A stretch of 64,000 bases of DNA, from assembly GCA_900170005.1 (NCBI GenBank), contig LT827128.1, positions 1,054,001-1,118,000 of the forward strand. The letters are read 5' to 3'. This document shows positions 51,312 through 59,430 of the stretch, one piece after another. Within the stretch, counting starts at the first letter, position 1, and each line of letters begins with the position of its first letter. Made by a program: the position numbers and the translations under genes. Under the pieces are notes generated by a model. It had not been told where the DNA came from and did not search any database. It saw nothing but the letters and a program-made list of their open reading frames with translations. Source of the stretch: Gordonibacter massiliensis (ex Traore et al. 2017). GTDB taxonomy: Bacteria > Actinomycetota > Coriobacteriia > Coriobacteriales > Eggerthellaceae.

Positions 51312-54071
51312 CTACTCCACGACCCAGGAGTTGTAGTTGATGCCGATCGCCGGATCGTAGTCGCGAGCAAAGGCATCGGGATAGTCTTGCTTCCACCGGT
51401 CCATCTCAGCATCCTCGACCTTGGCGGCCTCCACCAGGTAGCCCGAGACCGCGAAGCCCTTGCAGTGCTTGGACACCTGGTTGTTCGGGCTGATGAGGTT
51501 GGCCGCTCCGCCGCGGTCCAGATGCGGGGCAATGGGGTCGACGCGCGATCCTTTGTGCACCATGACAGCGCCGGGAATGACGCGCTCAGTAAGATAAGCA
51601 GCCGTGAGGATGGTGCCGCGGTCGTTGTATATCTTCACGATGTCGCCGGCTTCGATGCCGCGGGCCGCTGCGTCGGCAGGGTTTATCCAGATCGGCTCGT
51701 AGCTGTAGCCGTCCTTGCCCTTCACCTTCACGTTCTCGATCTCGCGGAACCACTTGATGTCGTCGCCCTGCACGTGCACGCGGAAGCGAGCGGGGTTCGC
51801 CACCAACAGCAGCGGGTAGTCGTGGCAACGCTCGCCCCACAGGGTCTCGTCATGGGACCAGCCATCCTCCTTGGGTCCGCCGATGATCCACTTTGCCATG
51901 GGCTGACGCTCCATGTCGTCGGGGAAGTTCTCAGCTAGGGCCTCTGACCAGAACTCGAGCTTGCCAGACGGCGTGTCGAGCGGCCAGTTCTCCGGATCCT
52001 CGTAGAAGCCGCGCATACCGGGAAGCACCTGGTCTTGATCGGGATCCTGCTTCGGAATGTAGAACAGCTTCTCGTTAAGCTCCTCCCAGGTGATCTCTTC
52101 GCCGAGGCGCGACTGCTCGAACCCGTAGCGGATCCACTCGTCCTGGGTCATGCCCATATCGATTTGGTCGCGGACACCGAAGCGCTCGCCGAGCTCGCAT
52201 GCGATCTCGAAGTCGCTCTTCGACTCGCCAACGCGGTCGCAAGCCGGAGGCGTAAGGGAGTCGTGACGGACCGAAACGACCATCGATCCGCCCATAGCGT
52301 CGTTGTCTTCGACGCACGTCGTAACCGGCAGCACCAGATCGGCGAACAGCGAGTCGTTCTCGAGCCACTGGTGGTTGGTCACGAAGAACTCGACCTCGTC
52401 GGTGCGGATGGAATCCTGGTAGTTGAAGCCGCCGTCCCAGCAGTTCATGTTGCAGGGTTTCTCCGACCACAGCATATGTATCTTGTTGAACTCTGGCATG
52501 TTCTTGAGCTTCTCGTCGATGGCAGCCTGCAGGTCTTCGAGGGACTTGCCTTGGGAGCGCGCCAACTCGGGTGACACGGTTCCAAGCGCCGCCGCATAGG
52601 TCTCCGGGGTCGTCGGGTAGCTGTTCATCTGGAACTGCTCGGAAGTCTCGACATACACAATGGCTGGAGAGCCCCACCATTCCGCATGCCCGTTCTTCAG
52701 GGCCTCGGCAACGAGCGTACGCGGGATTTTCTGCTCGCTGGGATAGAACATGCGGCACTGGTTGATGGACGAGAAAGGAGACGACGTCGAGCGAGCGATG
52801 GTCTCCTTGCCGATGAGCGAAGCGTTCATGAACGCCTGCTGCACGCCGGGCTTGCCGAAGCCCTGCATGCCCAAGAGGTAGGCATGGGTGCGGCCGGGCT
52901 CGTGGGAGTAAGGGCCCTTGATGGCGCCGGAGCTGAAATGCACCGAGGCCGTGACTTTCTTCGCGCGGTTGCGCGCGTATGCCTTGATGGTCCACTCGGG
53001 AACGCCGCAGCGCTCGGCGGCCCAGGCGGGCGTCTTGGCGATGCCCTCTTCGTCCTCGCCAAGGACATATGCCTTGACCTTGTCGAAACCGACGGAATGC
53101 GTTTCGACGTACTCCTTGTCGTACAGGTCCTCGGTGATCCACACGTACATGACGGCGAAATCGAGCGCCGCGTCGGTGTTCGGCAGGATGGGGATCCACT
53201 TCATGGTGTCGTGGCAGACCGCCGTGTAGTTGCAGAACGGGTCGACGATCACGAACTCCTTGCCCACCTTCTCCCAGAACTTGAGCAGGCGCGACCACAT
53301 CTGGCTGGCGTAGTTCTGGGTGAGCTCCCAGTCGCCTGCAGCGAACGCGATGAGTTCGGTGTGCTCGGAGATGTCGCGCAGGACGTGCCACGGGTTGTAG
53401 CCGGTCTGCGGAGGGGCCGGCATGCCGAGGCCCTTGTTGCATCCGGAGCCCCAGAAATGCTTGGCACCCCAGTACCATCCCTCGACGGAGTCGGGCGTGC
53501 GCACTTCGCGCGTGTAACCGCCCAGCTTGCTCATGAACGTCGAGTGCATGCCGCCGCCGGCGTGAAGGTTCTTCGACTCGCGGTGGCCGTCCTCGCCGAT
53601 GGTGAGCACCGAGTAGGGGCCGTACTTCTCGACGATGCGCTTGACTTCGGACTCCATGATGTCGAGGGCCTCGTCCCAGCTGATGCGCTCGAATTTCGAC
53701 TTGCCGCGGTTGGCGGCGTTGATCTTGGCGGGGTCGCCGCCCGGCTCCCAGTCCACGCGTTTCAGGGGATACCGCACGCGGTTCTTTGAGTACACGCGGT
53801 TCTTGTACGCCAGTGCGAAGTAGTTCGGCGCCGACTTGTAGCCGGGCGTGAACACCTCGTCGCCCACCTTGATCTTCCACATCGAGGGCTCGAGCTCCTC
53901 CTCGGTGTAGGTGTCCAGGTAGTTGATGGGGCGGATGCGGACAATCTTGCCGTCCTTGGCATCGACCGCCGTCAGGTCTCCCCCCGTGCCGCCGCAGGCG
54001 ATGCTCTGCAACGTGGTCGTCTCAAGCTCCCCGCATGCGCCGACGGCCGTGCCGCTCTTCTCTTCCTTCAT
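51312..54071 (-). CDS. molybdopterin oxidoreductase alpha subunit, pyrogallol-phloroglucinol transhydroxylase-like
   Basis: A 919-aa DMSO-reductase-family catalytic subunit (Mo-bisPGD). The N-terminus has no CxxC-type [4Fe-4S] motif and no Tat signal (no twin Arg), as in cytoplasmic transhydroxylase. The segment EDGHRESKNLH (His about 163), then RTPDSVEGWYWGAKHFWG (Asp 194-Ser 195) lines up with the His, Asp and Mo-ligand Ser of the Pelobacter enzyme by spacing; exact alignment is needed. The C-terminal domain (FRVHVQGDDIKWFREI; PIWINPADAAARGI) binds the second pterin. ATG 54071 has AAGGAG at 6 nt. The substrate is unproved; catechol dehydroxylation is an alternative. Confidence 0.88.
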   Translation of the reverse strand: MKEEKSGTAVGACGELETTTLQSIACGGTGGDLTAVDAKDGKIVRIRPINYLDTYTEEELEPSMWKIKVGDEVFTPGYKSAPNYFALAYKNRVYSKNRVRYPLKRVDWEPGGDPAKINAANRGKSKFERISWDEALDIMESEVKRIVEKYGPYSVLTIGEDGHRESKNLHAGGGMHSTFMSKLGGYTREVRTPDSVEGWYWGAKHFWGSGCNKGLGMPAPPQTGYNPWHVLRDISEHTELIAFAAGDWELTQNYASQMWSRLLKFWEKVGKEFVIVDPFCNYTAVCHDTMKWIPILPNTDAALDFAVMYVWITEDLYDKEYVETHSVGFDKVKAYVLGEDEEGIAKTPAWAAERCGVPEWTIKAYARNRAKKVTASVHFSSGAIKGPYSHEPGRTHAYLLGMQGFGKPGVQQAFMNASLIGKETIARSTSSPFSSINQCRMFYPSEQKIPRTLVAEALKNGHAEWWGSPAIVYVETSEQFQMNSYPTTPETYAAALGTVSPELARSQGKSLEDLQAAIDEKLKNMPEFNKIHMLWSEKPCNMNCWDGGFNYQDSIRTDEVEFFVTNHQWLENDSLFADLVLPVTTCVEDNDAMGGSMVVSVRHDSLTPPACDRVGESKSDFEIACELGERFGVRDQIDMGMTQDEWIRYGFEQSRLGEEITWEELNEKLFYIPKQDPDQDQVLPGMRGFYEDPENWPLDTPSGKLEFWSEALAENFPDDMERQPMAKWIIGGPKEDGWSHDETLWGERCHDYPLLLVANPARFRVHVQGDDIKWFREIENVKVKGKDGYSYEPIWINPADAAARGIEAGDIVKIYNDRGTILTAAYLTERVIPGAVMVHKGSRVDPIAPHLDRGGAANLISPNNQVSKHCKGFAVSGYLVEAAKVEDAEMDRWKQDYPDAFARDYDPAIGINYNSWVVE

Positions 54072-54129
54072 CTGTTCTCCTTCCCACAACAGGAATCTCG
54101 CCCCTCTCTTGGAGGTTCGCGTGATTGAT

Positions 54130-54170
54130 ATTGTAAGAAGGCCGTCTGCCGGCGGTAATCCTCCGCCGGC
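54130..54170 (-). promoter_or_regulatory. candidate regulated promoter of the molybdoenzyme genes
   Basis: Minus-strand -10 TACAAT (54130-54135) with a poor -35 (TTACCG, 54153-54158) at 17 bp. A perfect inverted repeat GCCGGCGG / CCGCCGGC (54148-54155 and 54163-54170, 7-nt centre) covers the -35. A weak -35 overlapped by a dyad fits activator control, for example by the NarL-type regulator encoded next door. Confidence 0.5.
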
Positions 54171-54227
54171 CCTAAACGAACCGGACCGATCAGGTTGGAT
54201 TCGAAAGAAAACGGAAGAGCACTTGCC

Positions 54228-54255
54228 CCGTTCGGCCCCTTTCGAGGCCGAACGG
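54228..54255 (-). terminator. hairpin after the NarL-type regulator
   Basis: CCGTTCGGCC (54228-54237) pairs with GGCCGAACGG (54246-54255), loop 8 nt. Only scattered U residues follow. The stem is almost the same as the one after era (57185-57208). Confidence 0.5.
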
Positions 54256-54276
54256 CTCCACGCAAGACGAAGGGGG

Positions 54277-54972
54277 TCAATCGACGAGGCCGACGCGAAT
54301 CGCGTACACGGCAATTTGAACGCGATTCGATAGATAGAGCTTCTGCATGAGGGCACTCAACTGCTTTTTCACTGTGCCGGCGCTCAGGTACAACTGCGCG
54401 CCGATCTCCTCGTTCGAAAGGCCTTTGGCTACGAGGCGAAGTATCTGGATTTCGCGTTCAGAAAGCTTTGCGGGAGCGCCTTGCTCGTCGCCTCGCGCAA
54501 CAAGATGGCGTTGCGCGCGACTCGACCCCAATTCTCGAAGCACCCGTTCCGTGACCGCATCGGAAAGAACCCCTCCTCCCCGTATGACGCCCTGAAGACG
54601 GTTACGCAGTTGGCGCGAGGGCATGTCTTTCAAGATATAGCCGCGTGCACCGTTGTAGAGTGCGCCGAACAGGCACTCGTCGTCATCGGTCACTGTGAGC
54701 ATGACCACGGCGATCCCGGGATGCGCGTCGCATATGATGCCCGTCGCCTCGACGCCGTCCATGACGGGCATCTGGACATCCATGAGCACGAGGTCTGGAA
54801 CGCTCCGACGGCAGAACTCCACAGCCTCCCTGCCGTTCGACGCTTCTCCCGCCACTTCGAACTCCGGCCAACGGCGCACCAGCCCGCACAGGCCCTCTCG
54901 ATAGAGCACCTGATCGTCCACGAGGAGCACTCGTGCAGGCACTTCGTGCGCCGCTGTTCCGGTTTCGTCCAT
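54277..54972 (-). CDS. NarL/LuxR-type response regulator
   Basis: Receiver domain (LLVDDQVLYREGL, phospho-acceptor in LVLMDVQMPVMDG, MLTV, KDMPS) and a C-terminal LuxR-type HTH (LSEREIQILRLVAKGLSNEEIGAQLYLSAGTVKKQL). 231 aa. It begins 5 bp after the kinase gene and so forms an operon with it. It lies directly upstream of the molybdoenzyme alpha gene and is the obvious candidate regulator of that promoter. Confidence 0.95.
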   Translation of the reverse strand: MDETGTAAHEVPARVLLVDDQVLYREGLCGLVRRWPEFEVAGEASNGREAVEFCRRSVPDLVLMDVQMPVMDGVEATGIICDAHPGIAVVMLTVTDDDECLFGALYNGARGYILKDMPSRQLRNRLQGVIRGGGVLSDAVTERVLRELGSSRAQRHLVARGDEQGAPAKLSEREIQILRLVAKGLSNEEIGAQLYLSAGTVKKQLSALMQKLYLSNRVQIAVYAIRVGLVD

Positions 54973-54977
54973 ATGGC

Positions 54978-56189
54978 CTATCCTCTCATGCCGTCCAATC
55001 TGTCCAGCGGGATATCGATGCAGACCGTTGTGCCGTTCAATCCTGAAATGATGGTGAGCTTGCCATCCACCACGGCGGCGCGTTCGTGCATGATCTTGAG
55101 ACCGAGCCGCTCCGAAGGCACGGCGCTCGGATCGAAACCGCGTCCGTTGTCCTCCACCGTCATCGTGAGAAAGCGGGTGCTTTTCTCAACCGTCACGACG
55201 ATGCGCGTCGCCTCGGCATGCCTAAGCGTGTTCGAGAGGCATTCGTTGAGAATGCGTGTCAACTGCAATGACGTCTGCAGGGATATGATGAGCGGCTTGT
55301 TCGATGCCTTCATATGGAAGTCAACGGGAATACCCCAGTTGGCTTCGAAATGGGCTAGGTAATCCTCGACGCCCGTGATGAACCCGTCAGTGTGCTCAAG
55401 GGGGATGCGCAGCGAAAGCATCTCGTCGCGCAGCATGTGCATGACCTTACTACTCAACGCTTCCAATCGCTCGAGATCCGCTCGCACCGCATCCTCGTCG
55501 CCTACCTCGTAGGATGCGAGAATCGCAGCGACGCTTAGGGAAAGCGATCCGACGAGCTGCGATATGTTGTCGTGTATCTCCGAGCTGAGACGCTTTCGCT
55601 CGTCCAGAACCTGCAGTTCGCCAGCCTTCTTCGTGATCTGCATGCGCTGGATGGCCACGCCCAGCACACGGCCGATCTGCAGCAGGTAGGCAAGGCCGTC
55701 CTCGCTCCATTCCACAGACGTCTCGTAGACGATCGAGCACATGCCCAGAAGCTCGTCGCCGGCCAGAAACGGAATGCTCACGGCGCTTTTGAGGCCGCTT
55801 TCGAATGCCTCGGGCGGGATCTCGTCTTCGCAGTTGGGATGCTCGTAGTCCATGACGATGGGGTTGTGTGTCCTCATCATCCATTGCGTGCGGCCCGTCG
55901 TTGCGAGCAGCACGCTTTCATGAAAGGCTTGCTGCTCGGAGGCGTGGTAGGCGAGTTTTACGAACCGATCGCCACCCACCGTTATGAGGTGCAGATGTGC
56001 TTGGGCGCAATGCAAAACATCTGCCACAGCGTCGATCATGCGCTGATAGGCGAGACCGGGCTCGGCGGACCAAGCGGTGGCCTCGCAAATGCGCGTCAAG
56101 CCCTCGCAGCGATAGCGCCAGTGAAGAGAATCGGCTTCTTCGCGCGTGTTCTGCGAGAGCAGTTCAGCAGCGTTTCGGATGTCATCCAT
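54978..56189 (-). CDS. cytoplasmic GAF-domain histidine kinase (NarX/DegS-type)
   Basis: No membrane helix is present. Residues about 45-195 form a GAF domain (YQRMIDAVADVLHCAQAHLHLI to GRVLGVAIQRM). HisKA_3 follows with ERKRLSSEIHDNISQLVGS (phospho-acceptor His), then a HATPase with LNECLSNTLRHAEATRI and VEDNGRGFDP. A soluble GAF kinase would sense a small cytoplasmic ligand or redox state, suiting an imported aromatic substrate. ATG 56189 (403 aa) is preferred; 56237 abuts its GAGG. A pair of AGTCGACT palindromes lies 25-60 bp upstream. Confidence 0.92.
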   Translation of the reverse strand: MDDIRNAAELLSQNTREEADSLHWRYRCEGLTRICEATAWSAEPGLAYQRMIDAVADVLHCAQAHLHLITVGGDRFVKLAYHASEQQAFHESVLLATTGRTQWMMRTHNPIVMDYEHPNCEDEIPPEAFESGLKSAVSIPFLAGDELLGMCSIVYETSVEWSEDGLAYLLQIGRVLGVAIQRMQITKKAGELQVLDERKRLSSEIHDNISQLVGSLSLSVAAILASYEVGDEDAVRADLERLEALSSKVMHMLRDEMLSLRIPLEHTDGFITGVEDYLAHFEANWGIPVDFHMKASNKPLIISLQTSLQLTRILNECLSNTLRHAEATRIVVTVEKSTRFLTMTVEDNGRGFDPSAVPSERLGLKIMHERAAVVDGKLTIISGLNGTTVCIDIPLDRLDGMRG

Positions 56190-56212
56190 CACACTTCTAA
56201 TCCCTTCAAAGG

Positions 56213-56252
56213 GAGTCGACTGCAAGGAATGTACCATCCTCGCAGTCGACTC
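56213..56252. promoter_or_regulatory. inverted repeat with two AGTCGACT palindromes upstream of the kinase gene
   Basis: GAGTCGACTGC (56213-56223) and GCAGTCGACTC (56242-56252) are exact inverse copies separated by 18 nt. Each arm contains the self-palindrome AGTCGACT, the two 30 bp apart. No U run follows on either side, so an operator is more likely than a terminator. Confidence 0.5.
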
Positions 56253-56253
56253 G

Positions 56254-56553
56254 TCAAACGGAAGGCAGCGTGTTGAAGGGCGCCGTACGCCCGGTCGACA
56301 CGTTGAGCCATGTGCCGCAGATCTGCACGTACAGCGGTCTGAGCACGATGCCTCCGCCGTGCCTCCCCGTTCCTAGGTAGAGCACGTCCGGCGTTGCACT
56401 TGCGGCCCAGATATTTGTCTCGATTTCGCGGTATGCGCGACCGTCGGTACCGATCAGCAAAGAGTGTTCCCAGTCCATGTCGCAAACGGGGACTTCCTCT
56501 ACCGCATGCTTCCCTGCGAAGGCCTTGGATTTTTCTGTAACGCTCCTATGCAC
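56254..56553 (-). CDS. hypothetical protein, 99 aa
   Basis: I chose the GTG at 56553, 6 nt after GGGGAGG; an ATG at 56574 lacks an SD. The chain contains EEVPVCDMDWEHSLLIGTDGRAYREIETNIWAA and GGGIVLRPLYVQICGTWLNVS, a mainly beta pattern with no membrane segment. No family is recognised. It lies 30 bp after the FKBP gene and just before the kinase, all on one strand, so co-expression with either is possible. Confidence 0.45.
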   Translation of the reverse strand: MHRSVTEKSKAFAGKHAVEEVPVCDMDWEHSLLIGTDGRAYREIETNIWAASATPDVLYLGTGRHGGGIVLRPLYVQICGTWLNVSTGRTAPFNTLPSV

Positions 56554-56583
56554 CCGCGCCTCCCCTCGTCGCATCGTGCCGCA

Positions 56584-57087
56584 TCACGATGCGAGCGACT
56601 GTTTCAACCGGTCGCACCCACATGCGCAACCTGCCGGATGCCTTTCGCACTCGATGGCCGACTCTCGCACGATGGACACAAGTTCAAGAGAAAACGTTAG
56701 ATCCTTTCCGGCCAACTCATGATTGAAATCAAGTGTCACCGATTGATCGCCCACCTCGACGACTTTGACGGTCAGCGGCCCCGCCGGACTGGAAAGCACA
56801 ACAATATCGCCGTCATGCAGTCGTCCGGCACCGGGTAGTGAATCCATGGGCACGGTCTGTATGAGGTCTTCGTCGTAAACGCCGTACGCTTCGTCGGCCG
56901 GTATACGCACAATACGTTTTTCACCGATTTCCATCTCGTTTACGGCCTTCTCGAACCTGGAAAGCATCGTTTTCGAACCCACGACGAACTCGAATGGCTC
57001 GCCGCGCCGCGCGCTGCTGTCGAACTCGGTTCCATCATCGAGCGTACCCGTGAAACGAAGACGAACTTTTTGCCCGATATCAACCAC
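56584..57087 (-). CDS. FKBP-type peptidyl-prolyl isomerase (SlyD-like)
   Basis: IGQKVRLRFTGTLDDGTEFDSS, then GEPFEFVVGSKTMLSRFEKAV and GEKRIVRIPADEAYGVYDEDLI is a SlyD-type FKBP with the insert-in-flap region following. The end is Cys/His-bearing (ERHPAGCACGCDRL), which could bind metal as SlyD tails do. SlyD proteins aid folding and nickel or Tat-substrate handling. The start is probably the GTG at 57087 after GGGGAG (167 aa); 57144 is an alternative GTG. Location between era and the molybdoenzyme regulators may be incidental. Confidence 0.88.
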   Translation of the reverse strand: MVDIGQKVRLRFTGTLDDGTEFDSSARRGEPFEFVVGSKTMLSRFEKAVNEMEIGEKRIVRIPADEAYGVYDEDLIQTVPMDSLPGAGRLHDGDIVVLSSPAGPLTVKVVEVGDQSVTLDFNHELAGKDLTFSLELVSIVRESAIECERHPAGCACGCDRLKQSLAS

Positions 57088-57184
57088 AATCTCCCCTTTC
57101 CCCAGCGATCCTCCGTCGCATGCGACGGAGGATCGTTCTCCCACTCAGATGTCATTGTAGACCTCCGCCTGACCAGAGAGGGAA

Positions 57185-57208
57185 CGTTCGGCCCAAGTGG
57201 GCCGAACG
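57185..57208 (-). terminator. hairpin after era
   Basis: CGTTCGGCCC (57185-57194), loop AAGT, GGGCCGAACG (57199-57208). The minus transcript continues TTCCCTCTC. It closes the phoH-ybeY-dgkA-era run. Confidence 0.6.
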
Positions 57209-57270
57209 AGGGGCGCATCAGGCAAACATAGAGGATCGCCCTTGCGGGCCAAATCAAAATACGATGATGC

Positions 57271-58185
57271 TCAAGCGCCCTCGCCGTAGCCGAAGCGGCG
57301 GATCTGGGCGGCGTCGCGGCGCCAGTTCTTCTTCACCTTCACGGACAGGTCCAGATACACGCGCGTGCCCAGCAGCTGCTCCAGGTCGGCGCGCGCCTCG
57401 GTGCCTATCTGCTTGATGGCCGCGCCCTTCTTGCCGATGATGATGCCCTTCTGGCTGTCTCGCTCCACGTAGACGACGGCGAAGATGCGATGGAGGTCCT
57501 TCTTCTTGTCGTACTCCATCTCCTCCACGCGCACGCCGATGGCGTGGGGCACCTCGTCGTGGAAGGACCGCAGGACCTTCTCGCGGATGAATTCGGACAC
57601 CACCACGTCGATAGGCTGGTCGGTCTCCATGTCGGCCGGGAACCAGGAAGGGCCCTCCGGCAGCAGGTACACGACCTCCTCCACGAAGGCCTCCACGTTC
57701 TTGCCCGTGGCCGACGACAGGCCCACCATGGCGTCCCACGTGCCCAGGCGCTCGGCGGCCTCGCGCTGGGCCTCTATCTGCTTCGGCGTGGCCAGATCGA
57801 CCTTCGACAGCACGCATATCTTCTTCGCGCGAGCGCGCTTCAGCTGCTCGGCCACCCACTCGTCGCCGCGGCCGATGGGCTGCGAGGCGTCGATGAGCAT
57901 GGCCACCACGTCCACGTCCTCGAGCGCCTTGAGCGCCGAGGTGTTCAGCTCCTCGCCGAGCGCGTCGTGGGGCTTGTGCAGGCCGGGCGTGTCCACGAGG
58001 ATGAGCTGGAAGTCCTCCCGCGTGAGCACGGCGCGGAAGCGGTGCCGCGTCGTCTGCGCCGTGTCGGACGTGATGGCGATCTTCTTGCCCATGATGGCGT
58101 TGACGAGCGTTGACTTGCCGGCGTTCGGCCGCCCCACGAGCGTGACGAACCCCGACTTGAAGTGCTCGGGCGCGTTAGATTCCAT
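57271..58185 (-). CDS. era: GTPase Era
   Basis: A 30S-assembly GTPase. G1 GRPNAGKSTLVNAI, G2 TAQTTRHRF, G3 DTPGLHKP and G4 SKVDLA are present, followed by a C-terminal KH domain with GIIIGKKGAAIKQIG that binds the 3' end of 16S rRNA. 304 aa. Last gene of phoH-ybeY-dgkA-era; a 104-bp repeat lies between it and dgkA. Confidence 0.97.
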   Translation of the reverse strand: MESNAPEHFKSGFVTLVGRPNAGKSTLVNAIMGKKIAITSDTAQTTRHRFRAVLTREDFQLILVDTPGLHKPHDALGEELNTSALKALEDVDVVAMLIDASQPIGRGDEWVAEQLKRARAKKICVLSKVDLATPKQIEAQREAAERLGTWDAMVGLSSATGKNVEAFVEEVVYLLPEGPSWFPADMETDQPIDVVVSEFIREKVLRSFHDEVPHAIGVRVEEMEYDKKKDLHRIFAVVYVERDSQKGIIIGKKGAAIKQIGTEARADLEQLLGTRVYLDLSVKVKKNWRRDAAQIRRFGYGEGA

Positions 58186-58305
58186 TGACCGTTCCTTGTC
58201 GTCGAGCCGGCCGCGCCGGCATGCCTTGTCCTATCGTCCAACCGGGCGCGGCATTGCGCTCGGGCATGCCGTCCAATCGGCTGCGTCGGCGCGCCCCAAC
58301 CCTTC

Positions 58306-58409
58306 GTAGGGGCGATCTCCTGATCGCCCGTTCCGGCGAAGCCGGAAAAGCAGCCGAGAGTCGCGTTCTCGCGCTTCGCGCGAACGGGCGCTCAGGAGAG
58401 CGCCCCTAC
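58306..58409. repeat. 104-bp palindromic repeat, copy 3
   Basis: Same orientation as copy 1: GTAGGGGCGATCTCCTGATC at the start, GTTCCGGCGAAGCCGGAAAA inside, GCTCAGGAGAGCGCCCCTAC at the end. It lies between dgkA and era, inside an otherwise tight conserved operon. Confidence 0.85.
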
Positions 58410-58459
58410 GATAAACCCGCATGCAACGTCCGCACCGAAGAGCCTAGCCCGCCCGCGCC

Positions 58460-58957
58460 TTAGCCGAACACCAGCGCCCAGGCGGGCGGGATGAACACGA
58501 CGCAGGCCACCACCACGGCCACGGCGGCGAATATGAGCACGGCGCCGGCGGCGCAGTCCTTCGCGCGGCGGGCGAGCTCGTGGTACCCGGGCGACACGAG
58601 GTCCACCACCGACTCGATCGCCGTGTTCACGCATTCGGCCGCGAACACGGCCGCAATGCACAGGATGACGGCGGCCCACGAGGCCGTGTCGATGCCGAAC
58701 GCGAAGCCCAACGCCACGGCTACCACGGCGATGACCAGGTGTATCTTCATGTTGCGCTGCGTGCGCACCGCATAGGCTATACCGTCCCAAGCGCATTTGA
58801 ACGCGCAGAGGAGCGGGAAGCGCGAACGCGCGCCCTTGTCCGCGTCGTTGCGCACGAACCCCGCGCCGCCGCAGCGGGCGCTTCCGTCGCGTTCGGCCTG
58901 GCCGTCCTCGCCGGAGGCGCTCACGGGCTCGTCCTCTATCGCCGTTTCAGCGGACAT
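58460..58957 (-). CDS. dgkA: diacylglycerol/undecaprenol kinase (DgkA family)
   Basis: A small membrane lipid kinase: FKCAWDGIAYAVRTQRNMKIHLVIAV, three helices, and the catalytic/metal region ECVNTAIESVVDLVSPGYHELARRAKDCAAGAV. The N-terminal 45 residues are a charged extension not in the core family. In Gram-positive bacteria this family mostly phosphorylates undecaprenol. It follows ybeY by 1 bp and precedes era, the usual order. 165 aa. Confidence 0.93.
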   Translation of the reverse strand: MSAETAIEDEPVSASGEDGQAERDGSARCGGAGFVRNDADKGARSRFPLLCAFKCAWDGIAYAVRTQRNMKIHLVIAVVAVALGFAFGIDTASWAAVILCIAAVFAAECVNTAIESVVDLVSPGYHELARRAKDCAAGAVLIFAAVAVVVACVVFIPPAWALVFG

Positions 58958-58958
58958 G

Positions 58959-59426
58959 CTACACCGTGCGCTTCGACCACGCCTCGAGGATCTCCGCCTC
59001 GCGCTTCTCCATGACCTCGGCCTCGTCGTCCTCGATGTGGTCGTAGCCGCACAGGTGCAGAAGGCCGTGCACGAGCAGCAGGCTAATCTCCTCTTCGAAG
59101 GTGGTGCCGAACTCGCGCGTCTGACGGCTGGCCACGTCCGGCGCGATGATGACGTCCCCCAGCTCGTAGACGGGGTCCTCCGCCAGCGTCATGGCCGACA
59201 GGTCGTCGTCCACGCCGTCGCACTCGAAGGACAGCACGTCGGTGGGCCCTTCCTTCTTGCGGTACTTCTCGTTGAGCTCGGCGATGGCCTCGTCGGTGAC
59301 GAAGCTGACGGAGACCTCCGTGTTGAAGGGCTTGTCCTCGCGGGCGAGCACGAACTGCGCCAGCTCATGCAGCGGCAGCTTCTCGAGCTCGTCTTTGCGG
59401 TAGTCGTAGTTTATCTGGATGTCCAT
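58959..59426 (-). CDS. ybeY: endoribonuclease YbeY
   Basis: A metal-dependent RNase for 16S rRNA maturation and ribosome quality control. The zinc site HGLLHLCGYDH is complete, preceded by DVLSFECDGVDDD and LGDVIIAPDVA. 155 aa. It begins 4 bp after phoH and precedes dgkA. Confidence 0.96.
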   Translation of the reverse strand: MDIQINYDYRKDELEKLPLHELAQFVLAREDKPFNTEVSVSFVTDEAIAELNEKYRKKEGPTDVLSFECDGVDDDLSAMTLAEDPVYELGDVIIAPDVASRQTREFGTTFEEEISLLLVHGLLHLCGYDHIEDDEAEVMEKREAEILEAWSKRTV

Positions 59427-59430
59427 GTTC

